Origin: Planctomycetota bacterium
GTDB taxonomy: Bacteria; Planctomycetota; Phycisphaerae; Tepidisphaerales; Tepidisphaeraceae
Assembly (NCBI GenBank): GCA_039182125.1
Contig: JBCDCH010000037.1
Coordinates: 1 to 38,985 of the forward strand
Length of the DNA stretch: 38,985 nt
Direction of reading: 5' to 3'
The notes below the pieces were generated by a model. The model searched no databases. It saw only the letters and a program-made list of their open reading frames with translations, and was not told the DNA's origin. Positions 8,026 to 14,918 of this stretch are shown here, one piece after another. Both the position numbers and the translations under genes were made by a program. Numbering within the stretch: the first letter of the stretch is position 1; the number at the start of each line of letters is the position of its first letter.

Positions 8026-8589
8026 ATGCCCGTAGAAATCGAAGCCAAGATGCGTGCCCCGGACCTCGACGCGGCCCGCGGCAAACTCCGGGACGCCGGC
8101 GCGACCCGCCTCGGCGAGGTCATGGAGACCAACATGTTCTTCGACACCGAGGACCGTGAACTCACCGCCGGCGACAACGGCCTGCGCCTGCGCCGCAAGA
8201 AGACCGAGAACGGCACCGAGAAGTTCGTCGTCACCTTCAAGGGGCCACGCATCAACAGCGAGATCAAGCAGCGCGAGGAGTTGGAGTTTGGCGTCACCGA
8301 CGGCCCGGCCTCGCGAAAGCTCTTCGAAAAGCTCGGGTTCAAGATGATGCTCTGCTTCGAGAAGCTCCGCGAATCGTGGACCTTCGCCGGCTGCACCGTC
8401 GAACTCGACACCCTCCCGCACATCGGCACCTTCGTCGAGATCGAGGGACCCGACGAGCAAACCGTGCTCGACACCCGCAGCAAACTTGGCTTCGACGACC
8501 TGCCCCTGGTCAACGTCGCCTACAGCGCGATGGTCCACGACCACCTGCGGGAAACCGAGCCCGGCAAAAGAGAACTCGTCTTCGAATAG
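8026..8589 (+). CDS. CYTH-domain protein (class IV adenylate cyclase / triphosphatase type)
   Basis: 187 residues. It starts MPVEIEAKMR, which carries the diagnostic ExExK motif (E4, E6, K8). Further tunnel residues fit the family: GLRLRRKK, a VVTFKGPR strand, KQREELEFGV and the late FVEIEGPDE. CYTH enzymes form a beta-tunnel that binds triphosphates with divalent metal; members make cAMP, or cleave thiamine triphosphate or tripolyphosphate. The sequence is closest in look to the CyaB group, but activity cannot be predicted. It lies 74 bases after leuS in the same direction and converges with the next gene, with 11 bases between stops. Confidence 0.88.
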   Translation: MPVEIEAKMRAPDLDAARGKLRDAGATRLGEVMETNMFFDTEDRELTAGDNGLRLRRKKTENGTEKFVVTFKGPRINSEIKQREELEFGVTDGPASRKLFEKLGFKMMLCFEKLRESWTFAGCTVELDTLPHIGTFVEIEGPDEQTVLDTRSKLGFDDLPLVNVAYSAMVHDHLRETEPGKRELVFE

Positions 8590-8600
8590 CTTGTCTCGGT

Positions 8601-9479
8601 TCAGGACTTTTGCTGGTGGACCCACACGGCACGGTCGTGGATCTTGTCGGTCGGCGGGCGATCGAAGATGAAATCGTCGAGTTTGATCACGCCGGACTGA
8701 CCGCCCACCTCGTACGCCATCCGGCTCACGCCCTTCTTTTCCCAACGCTCGTCGTCGATGTCCGTGATCGCCGAGAGGGGCACGGGCGGATGGCCGGCGA
8801 CGTGCAAGGTGTCGTTCTCGTCGAGCCGAACCTCACTGCGGGCGGCCCACAACGTCCAGCCGATCAGCGCCAACCCACCGACCGGGAGTAGGAAGCCGAG
8901 CAGGATCTGCGCCCGGATGCTCGTGTCGGAGTGGCGGTCGCCCAGCTCGCGCAGTTCCAGGCGATATGCATCCTCCGCGTCCGTGTCCAAGTCAAGCTTC
9001 GCCTGATCAGCCAGCTCGTTGAGTTCGTCGATGCGCTCGTTCTCGGCCGGGTAGCCGATGAACCCGTCATAAGCGAACCAACCCCCGCCGGCGATGAGCA
9101 GCAGGCCGAAGACGATCCACTTCCCGTTGAAGAACCTGTTGGGCTTGGCCGTGATCGGGCCGCCTTCGGGGATGACGTTTTCCTCCTCGGTAGCCTCGCC
9201 CTCGTCGGACGGTTCGGCCGGCGCTTGTTCGGGCGCTTGATCCCGTGGCTCGTCCGTCGTGGCGTCGGTCTTGGCTGCGTCCGTGTCCTGGTCGGTCATG
9301 TCACTACCCGGGGTTGCCCGGTCGGTACCGGGAGGCTGAAGTCTGTGGGCCACATCCCGCAGCGATGCCACGACGGCGTCCGCGAGCGGATCACCGGCAT
9401 CGCCCAGCCGGCGGGCCATGTCCGACGCCGTCCGAATCGCCCGTTGCACCTCTGCATCGGTCAAATCGTCGGCCGGCAT
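8601..9479 (-). CDS. two-span membrane protein, unknown function
   Basis: 292 residues. The first 60 are helical and polar, followed by an acidic, disordered region rich in Asp, Glu, Ala and Pro (about 60-110). Two membrane spans follow (WIVFGLLLIAGGGWFAYDG near 120-140 and ILLGFLLPVGGLALIGWTLW near 195-215) separated by a charged, helical segment. The C-terminal 75 residues alternate in a beta-like pattern (VRLDENDTLHVAGHPPVPLS) and look like a small PH-like barrel, which is inference. An alternative start at 9299 (MTDQDTDAAKTD) would remove the N-terminal 60 residues. No family recognised. Confidence 0.7.
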   Translation of the reverse strand: MPADDLTDAEVQRAIRTASDMARRLGDAGDPLADAVVASLRDVAHRLQPPGTDRATPGSDMTDQDTDAAKTDATTDEPRDQAPEQAPAEPSDEGEATEEENVIPEGGPITAKPNRFFNGKWIVFGLLLIAGGGWFAYDGFIGYPAENERIDELNELADQAKLDLDTDAEDAYRLELRELGDRHSDTSIRAQILLGFLLPVGGLALIGWTLWAARSEVRLDENDTLHVAGHPPVPLSAITDIDDERWEKKGVSRMAYEVGGQSGVIKLDDFIFDRPPTDKIHDRAVWVHQQKS

Positions 9480-9556
9480 CGCACCGCAAAGCTACCCCAA
9501 CTTCCGCCGATCGGCCACCATCGCATCCCGGAATCCCCGACCATCGAGCGTCCGTC

Positions 9557-9586
9557 TTGAATCCGCCGCCGATGCCCTCCTATCCT
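9557..9586 (+). promoter_or_regulatory. possible promoter of the CAT-anticodon tRNA
   Basis: TTGAAT (9557-9562) and TATCCT (9581-9586) with an 18-base spacer, each matching four of six consensus bases. The start would fall about 7 bases before the mature tRNA 5' end, which is short but possible. Confidence 0.35.
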
Positions 9587-9599
9587 GCCCTTCCCACAC

Positions 9600-9674
9600 G
9601 GCTCCGTAGCTCAGCCCGGTTAGAGCGGGGGATTCATAAGCCCTAGGTCACTGGTTCAAATCCAGTCGGAGCCA
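9600..9674 (+). tRNA. tRNA with anticodon CAT (elongator Met, or Ile2)
   Basis: Cloverleaf: acceptor GGCTCCG/CGGAGCC, D-stem GCTC/GAGC, anticodon loop TTCATAA (CAT), T-arm CTGG-TTCAAAT-CCAG, discriminator A, no encoded CCA. The anticodon stem GGGGA/GCCCT has a G-U pair at its base and an A-G mismatch next to the loop. It lacks the unpaired first base expected of initiator tRNA. The T-arm resembles some tRNA-Ile2 (lysidine-modified) sequences, so identity between elongator Met and Ile2 is open. The oppositely oriented FAD gene ends 4 bases away. Confidence 0.88.
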
Positions 9675-9677
9675 CTT

Positions 9678-11102
9678 TCAGCCGGACATCTTTTCGAGCC
9701 AATCGCTGCGTACGCCGCCATCGGCCGAGGCAAGGTGTTGTCGCAGACCGGGGTAAGCGGCATCGACCTGTGATCCGGCCGCGAAAGTATGGTGGGCGAG
9801 GTAAAACGTCCCGCCTAGCTCCAGCACCGCATCAAGTATGTCGCGGAACGTGTCCCGGGCTAAAGCGATACTCATTAGCGTTTGATCGATGTGCTGGTTG
9901 AACACGACGCACGCGTATCGACCCCGCGCCCACGGCAAGCGCGTCACGGTATCGGGCTCGATGAGGCGGACGTTGCCATAGATGATGTTCGCCCCGCGCC
10001 GACGCACGATCGCCGCCATCACGCCGAGCAAAACCGACAACGACTCACGCGGCACGAACATCTCCGAGAGTACTTCAGACCCAGGCGGCGCTCCGATCGC
10101 CGACTCGACATGACGGTGGTAGTGCTCGTCATACTCGGCGACCTGCCAGGCGTCGTTCCAGTTCACCGCCCCCGACGCGGTCAACATCTGTTGGCGGTAA
10201 AGCGCCCACGCTCTGGGCTTGTCGACGTGCGCCAGGGTCGCCAACTGGGTGAAGTTCCCCGCACCGACTGATCGAACCGGGTCGGCATCGTCAGCCGCCT
10301 CATAGGTCACGAGCAGACCTCGCTTCAAGAAGTCGGCGGAGGTGTCGTCGACATTGTACTGAAAATCGCCGTGGGTCGCACCGCGCGCCGCAGCTTCGTC
10401 GAGGCGTGCGACCGCTTCATCGATCGGCACGACTTCCACACGCAGCATCTGCTTCACCCGCGGCACCAGCTTGAGCGTCACCGCGGTCATAACACCAAAG
10501 AGCCCGTAACCACCGATCACGCGCGCGAAACGATCGGCGTTTTCAATGCGCGAGCAGCGCACGAGCTTGCCATCGATCAGAACGTCGATCGACTCGATGT
10601 CGTCAACGATCGGTGGTGCGGTGAGGCACCGACCGTGAGCGTTGACCGCGAGCGTGCCGCCCAACGTCACGCGTTGCGCACCGCTTTGTTTCTGCCGAAT
10701 CGCCCAGCCAGGCGCGTCGGCGTTAATCGCCTCCATCAGCGCGGTCCAACGGATGCCGGCCTGGACGGTGATCGTGCCGCGTTCTGGATTGACGACGACA
10801 ACGTCGTCGAGCTTGCGCGTATCGAGCAAGCGCCCCATTGTGAGAAAGGGCTGCCCACCCGCGCAGTAGCGCCCGCCGCCGACGCTGACGTTGCCTTTCG
10901 ACAACACATCGGCCACCGCGTCGACCGTGGCCGGCTCGACCACCTCGCGCATTGCCGTTCGGCTGATCTGCGCGTGAACGTCGTTGACGACCACACCGGC
11001 GGAAGTTCGACGGCGATCCGTTTCGACACGCGAGCAACCGCAAACCGTAAACGCCGCCGCAGCAACCATCGCGTCACGTCGACTGATAGGTTTGCCCGCC
11101 AT
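9678..11102 (-). CDS. FAD-linked oxidoreductase (FAD_binding_4 / GlcD-like), exported
   Basis: 474 residues from ATG 11102, giving MAGKPISRRDAMVAAAAFTVCGC: a twin-arginine-type signal ending in a possible lipobox Cys. The PCMH-type FAD-binding domain covers about 47-225, with the SVGGGRYCAGGQ phosphate-binding loop near 73-84 and the LGGTLAVNAHGR segment at 148-158. The rest is a substrate cap of the type found in aldonolactone and sugar-alcohol oxidases. A likely role is oxidation of a sugar-derived hydroxyl or lactone outside the cytoplasm; the substrate is not known. The ATG at 11126 would overlap the divergent gene. The gap to the divergent aminotransferase is 22 bases, so the two probably share a control region. 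Confidence 0.85.
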   Translation of the reverse strand: MAGKPISRRDAMVAAAAFTVCGCSRVETDRRRTSAGVVVNDVHAQISRTAMREVVEPATVDAVADVLSKGNVSVGGGRYCAGGQPFLTMGRLLDTRKLDDVVVVNPERGTITVQAGIRWTALMEAINADAPGWAIRQKQSGAQRVTLGGTLAVNAHGRCLTAPPIVDDIESIDVLIDGKLVRCSRIENADRFARVIGGYGLFGVMTAVTLKLVPRVKQMLRVEVVPIDEAVARLDEAAARGATHGDFQYNVDDTSADFLKRGLLVTYEAADDADPVRSVGAGNFTQLATLAHVDKPRAWALYRQQMLTASGAVNWNDAWQVAEYDEHYHRHVESAIGAPPGSEVLSEMFVPRESLSVLLGVMAAIVRRRGANIIYGNVRLIEPDTVTRLPWARGRYACVVFNQHIDQTLMSIALARDTFRDILDAVLELGGTFYLAHHTFAAGSQVDAAYPGLRQHLASADGGVRSDWLEKMSG

Positions 11103-11124
11103 CACGGCGAGGGTACCGTCGGGC

Positions 11125-12303
11125 ATGCCCACCGTCACGCTTCCACACGACGACGCCGAACGTTGGCCCGTTCTCACCGATGAAGACGAGTCCGCGGTGC
11201 TCGAAATCCTGCGTGATGGCGACCTCACCACCCACCCGGTCACCCAGGCGCTCGAAGCCGATTACCGAAACTACTTTGGAACCACCCACGCACTCGCGCA
11301 CTGCAACGGCACCACCGCGCTGATGGCGGCGTTCTTTGCATTGGACTTGCAGTCCGGCGACGAGGTGATCGTCCCAAGCGCGACGTGGTGGTCCAGCGCG
11401 CTGCCGATGCTCTGGCTCGGGGCGCTGCCCATCTTTACCGATTGCGAATCCGATCGGCTGGGGCTTTGCCCGAGCGACGTCGAAGCAAAGATCACACCAC
11501 GCACCAAGGCAATCGTCGTCGTGCACCTATGGGGCATGCCCGCACGGATGACGGAACTGCTCGATATCGCCAAACGCCACGGACTGGCCGTCATCGAGGA
11601 CGCGTCACACGCTCATGGCGCTCGCTGGAACGATCGGCCCGTCGGCACGCTCGGCGACATCGGCGTCTTCAGCCTTCACGGCCACAAACTCGCGCCCGCC
11701 GGCGAAGGCGGCATGTTGCTGACCGACAACAACGCGTTCTTCGAACGGGCCACACTCTTGGGCGACGTCAACCGCGTCTACCAACTCGACAGCCCCGCCA
11801 AACGCTTCGCCGCGACCGGCTTCGGGATCAAGACCCGCATGGCACCGCTCTGTGCCGCGGTCGGACGCGTCCAGTTGAAACACCTCGACACCCGCAACGC
11901 CGAGCGTAACGCCAACATCATGTATCTCGCCCAACGCCTCGAACCGCTGGGCATTCATACGTTCCAGTCACCGTCACACGTTGAGCGGGTTTACTTCGAG
12001 TTCCTCACGCTCAACAACACGTCAATTCAAACGCAAACGCTCATCGAGCGTCTGCAGGAAGAAGGCTGTCACGTCCGCACGGGGCGCTATCCGCTGTTGC
12101 ACCAACAACCGTTCTTCACCGAGGGCCACTGGGCGCACATCGCCCGGCTCCCCCAAAGCATCACGCCACCGGATTACACGCAAATCCGGCTTCCGAAAAT
12201 CGAAGGTCTCATCGACAAGGGCCTTGCGCTCCCGAGCTTCCACCGCTGCGAAAAAGGGCTGCTCGACCAGTATGCCACAGCGTTCGAGAAGGTGATTGAA
12301 TAG
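11125..12303 (+). CDS. DegT/DnrJ/EryC1/StrS-family aminotransferase
   Basis: 392 residues, a full-length PLP enzyme of the sugar aminotransferase family. Visible features: HCNGTTALMAAFFAL (cofactor phosphate loop, about 59-73), VIEDASHAHGA with D159 for the pyridine nitrogen, and FSLHGHKLAPAGEGG with the Schiff-base lysine at K188. These enzymes aminate keto-sugars or ketocyclitols, usually with glutamate or glutamine as donor. The divergent neighbour is an exported FAD oxidoreductase, which could belong to the same carbohydrate pathway, though its predicted location differs. No other sugar nucleotide genes flank the pair. A strong hairpin follows the stop. Confidence 0.93.
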   Translation: MPTVTLPHDDAERWPVLTDEDESAVLEILRDGDLTTHPVTQALEADYRNYFGTTHALAHCNGTTALMAAFFALDLQSGDEVIVPSATWWSSALPMLWLGALPIFTDCESDRLGLCPSDVEAKITPRTKAIVVVHLWGMPARMTELLDIAKRHGLAVIEDASHAHGARWNDRPVGTLGDIGVFSLHGHKLAPAGEGGMLLTDNNAFFERATLLGDVNRVYQLDSPAKRFAATGFGIKTRMAPLCAAVGRVQLKHLDTRNAERNANIMYLAQRLEPLGIHTFQSPSHVERVYFEFLTLNNTSIQTQTLIERLQEEGCHVRTGRYPLLHQQPFFTEGHWAHIARLPQSITPPDYTQIRLPKIEGLIDKGLALPSFHRCEKGLLDQYATAFEKVIE

Positions 12304-12322
12304 CTGCGGTTCTCAAAACAAA

Positions 12323-12356
12323 AGCGGCCGACGTTTGCTCTGAAACGTCGGCCGCT
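12323..12356. terminator. intrinsic terminator between convergent genes
   Basis: A perfect 14-bp stem (AGCGGCCGACGTTT with its complement) and a six-base loop. On the minus strand it is followed by a T-rich run (TTTGTTTTGAGA), fitting the end of the PEP-CTERM gene; it may also serve the aminotransferase. Confidence 0.8.
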
Positions 12357-12375
12357 CGGTTGTTGGGTGCAAGCT

Positions 12376-13206
12376 TTACTTGCGGCGACGCATCAGACCC
12401 AGGCCCGCGAGGCCGAGCAGGCCAAGGCTGGCCGGCTCGGGGATGGTCGCCTCGACCAGCGCGACGGCCGCGTCGAGGTCGGCATCTTCGAAGTCGATGC
12501 CTTCCTCGCCAACACCGAACACGACGAACGTCGGTTCGCTATCAAGGACCGACGGGTCGGTGGTGATGACGTCGAACTCAAGCACGTAGACGCCGCCGGC
12601 CGGGGCCAACAGATCGCCGCTGGTGTCGTCGATGCCACCGAAGATGCTGATGACGTAGTGACGGTGCCAGCGACCCGGGCCCGTCTCATCGCTGGGGCTG
12701 CTGCCGTCGAAGACGGGCAGAAGCAGGTCCGTGCTGGCAACCGGCTCGGTGGTGCGAGCCAAAGCGGACGGGCTGGAGAAGAAGAACTGGACGCCGGTCC
12801 CATCCGGCACGGTGGTGAACGCGTCAGCGATGGGGTCGTAGCCGACGAAGTTATCGCTCAGCACGCTCGGCGTGAAGATGTCGAGCCCGACCTCGCTGCC
12901 GATGGCGAACGTGTTGTCGGGCGAGTCGAAGCCGGGAGTGTTGCCGGTGGGAACAGACACACCGGGGGGCAGCGGGCTGAAGACGGGATCGAACTCGCCG
13001 AGTCCTTCGGTCTCCAGTTCGGAGACGAAAACCCGCTCGGTCGGGCCGGTAAAGTCACCCGAACCTTCGGCGGTCAGGGTCGTTTCGATCTGGCCGGCGG
13101 AGTTGAGCCGCAGGCCGATATCGCCTTCCTCGCCAGCGAAAGCGATGGCGGGAAGTGCCACGGCACCAGCCGCGACGAAAAGGAAAGATTTCTTGGAAGA
13201 TAGCAT
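12376..13206 (-). CDS. PEP-CTERM sorting-signal protein
   Basis: 276 residues from ATG 13206, supported by GGAG six bases before it. N-terminal signal peptide MLSSKKSFLFVAAGAVALPA ending IAFA. The mature part is acidic and beta-rich with no recognised domain. The C-terminus reads IPEPASLGLLGLAGLGLM followed by RRRK: the PEP motif, a hydrophobic span and a basic tail, which in PEP-CTERM systems directs export and sorting by an exosortase. No exosortase gene lies in the window. It is 167 bases downstream of the prepilin-like gene on the same strand. Surface or matrix function is inference. Confidence 0.85.
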   Translation of the reverse strand: MLSSKKSFLFVAAGAVALPAIAFAGEEGDIGLRLNSAGQIETTLTAEGSGDFTGPTERVFVSELETEGLGEFDPVFSPLPPGVSVPTGNTPGFDSPDNTFAIGSEVGLDIFTPSVLSDNFVGYDPIADAFTTVPDGTGVQFFFSSPSALARTTEPVASTDLLLPVFDGSSPSDETGPGRWHRHYVISIFGGIDDTSGDLLAPAGGVYVLEFDVITTDPSVLDSEPTFVVFGVGEEGIDFEDADLDAAVALVEATIPEPASLGLLGLAGLGLMRRRK

Positions 13207-13373
13207 TTTGGTCTCCGGAAGAGAGAGTTGGTCGGCACTACACCCGGGCCACATCGGCCTTGGGCAACGCAGACGCCGATCGAATCGGCTCATGCACGAC
13301 GAAACTTGGACTCATCCGTGCTGGTCGAGCATGAGCGCTTGAACAGAAGTCGGCACGGATGCGTCGAACGGAA

Positions 13374-14240
13374 TCAGCGTGCGGTCGCCGGATTGAAGTT
13401 GTTGATGAACTTGTACCGATCCGCCAGCGAAGGTGCCGAGGGATCGAACTCGGTCCCGATCCAAAGATCACGGAAGGTGGTGACCTCGGCGTGGCCGTCG
13501 ACGAAGCTGTAGGCACTTCGGGCCTGCCAGTCGCCGACTTCGCCGCCGTGGGCGTTCATCTGGATCTCTTTGCTCGCATTGAACGGTGCACCGTCCTCGA
13601 AGCCGGGCACGCCCCACGATTCACTATGCGGGTGGTCCGCCGCGGCGAAAGCACCCGTGTAGGCCATGATGAGGAAATGCACCGTGGCCGAGCTTTGCTT
13701 GACCTGTGTAATGCGACGGTAGAGCGGCGCGCCCGACTCATCGGTCACCAGACCGGTGAGGTAGGTGTTGATGCCGTAGCTCGTGCGACGCCAGACCGGC
13801 TCACCATCATCCTCGCGAACGGGAAGACCTTCGCCTTCCCAGTGCGGACTGAAGTCCAGCGGCGAGCGAAGCAACACCGTGGTCGTGAAGTACGGACGCA
13901 TGGTGTTGATCCATGCCCCCTGCTCGTCGGCATGGCCGGTGCCGTCGTCAGGGACGGTCGACTGTGCCGGGTCGAACAGTGTGGGCGCGGCAGTGGATGC
14001 ACCACTATGCCCCAAGCCTGGTTGCACGAAGTAGCCGCCATTCTCACTGACATACATGGTGTGAGCGATCGCGAGTTGCCGCATGTTCGACAAACACTTG
14101 ACCGACTTGCTGGCATTCCTGGCCGCTTGCAGCGACGGCAACAAAATCGCGATGAGTAGTGCGATGATGCCGATGACAACAAGAAGCTCCACGAGCGTGA
14201 AGGCTTGGCGCCCTCGCTGGTTACCTGCGTAAAAATTCAT
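13374..14240 (-). CDS. type II secretion/prepilin-like protein with H-X9-DG-type C-terminus
   Basis: 288 residues from ATG 14240, with AGGA about 9 bases upstream. The N-terminus has the prepilin signature: short basic leader, then AFTLVELLVVIGIIALLIAI; the glutamate at position +5 is present, while the residue before Phe is Ala instead of Gly. The rest is a secreted beta domain ending in AYSFVDGHAEV, the DGH motif common in the large planctomycete family of such proteins. Probably a minor pseudopilin of a type II secretion or type IV pilus-like fibre. It lies between the Cys/His-rich secreted protein and the PEP-CTERM gene. Confidence 0.88.
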   Translation of the reverse strand: MNFYAGNQRGRQAFTLVELLVVIGIIALLIAILLPSLQAARNASKSVKCLSNMRQLAIAHTMYVSENGGYFVQPGLGHSGASTAAPTLFDPAQSTVPDDGTGHADEQGAWINTMRPYFTTTVLLRSPLDFSPHWEGEGLPVREDDGEPVWRRTSYGINTYLTGLVTDESGAPLYRRITQVKQSSATVHFLIMAYTGAFAAADHPHSESWGVPGFEDGAPFNASKEIQMNAHGGEVGDWQARSAYSFVDGHAEVTTFRDLWIGTEFDPSAPSLADRYKFINNFNPATAR

Positions 14241-14324
14241 AGAACGATCCTGACGGATGCAAAGTGGTGAGTGACACCACGTGCGGGGATTGCTTGAGAA
14301 AAAGAAAAACAAAAGCGACCGCCG

Positions 14325-14720
14325 TCAGGACATCGGCGGGCCGCGAGCATCCGCAGGAATGGGCGCGGCGGCAGAGAAGACAAGGCGACCATCGCGAGCA
14401 ACCCGCTCGGGCGATCGATCAAGCACGGCCACCTGTACGGGAGCCGGCGGGAGTTCCGCATGCATGCCCACCGCGATCAAATGGCACGTCGGGCAATCTT
14501 CCTCGTGCTGATCATCGTCTTGACGTTCCCGTTGGGTGCAGTCGCGTTCAGAGTGAACGTCGCTGGTGCAGCCAGCATGTTGAGCCGCATGGAGAGTACT
14601 GACCCCGCCGCTGGATGTAAGCACGGTCACCGCGAACAACGCGGAAACCACGAGTAGATACCGGAATGTGCGGGACACACGCACTGCCCAAACATAGCAC
14701 CACCGCGCCAGTTCGGGCAA
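14325..14720 (-). CDS. small secreted Cys/His-rich protein, DUF2946-like
   Basis: Up to 131 residues. After a basic segment comes a hydrophobic export signal (TFRYLLVVSALFAVTVLTSS). The mature part is short and rich in His, Asp and Cys (HAAQHAGCTSDVH, then HEEDCPTCHLIA). The DCPTCH motif resembles the DUF2946 group of small proteins often found near metal-transport genes. GTG codons at 14684 and 14678 could be the true start and would give a cleaner signal peptide. Metal binding is inferred from residue content only. First gene of a minus-strand trio. Confidence 0.6.
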   Translation of the reverse strand: MPELARWCYVWAVRVSRTFRYLLVVSALFAVTVLTSSGGVSTLHAAQHAGCTSDVHSERDCTQRERQDDDQHEEDCPTCHLIAVGMHAELPPAPVQVAVLDRSPERVARDGRLVFSAAAPIPADARGPPMS

Positions 14721-14828
14721 CCCAAAGAATGGCTACGCCCCAAGGTGTGCGGGGATGGTTCGGTGGCAACGTTGGATATGGGAATACAGGTCGCAATTTT
14801 CACGCCGGGATTATCGAAAATTGGAAAC

Positions 14829-14856
14829 TTGAGCACCCACGAGGGTTGGCTAGCGT
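14829..14856 (+). promoter_or_regulatory. possible promoter of the metalloprotease gene
   Basis: TTGAGC (14829-14834) and TAGCGT (14851-14856) with a 16-base spacer, in the relatively AT-rich 198-base region between divergent genes. The -10 match is poor (three of six). The leader would be about 55 bases. Confidence 0.25.
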
Positions 14857-14918
14857 ATCCCTGTCAACACCGTCTCCTAACACCCCTGCATGCGGCCCGA
14901 CGCGGGCGCAAACCGACC

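Noticed and set aside
14745-14918. N-terminal extension of the metalloprotease from the ATG-like codon at 14745.
   Set aside because: The extension contains no signal and reads as noncoding; ATG 14919 begins a clear signal peptide.
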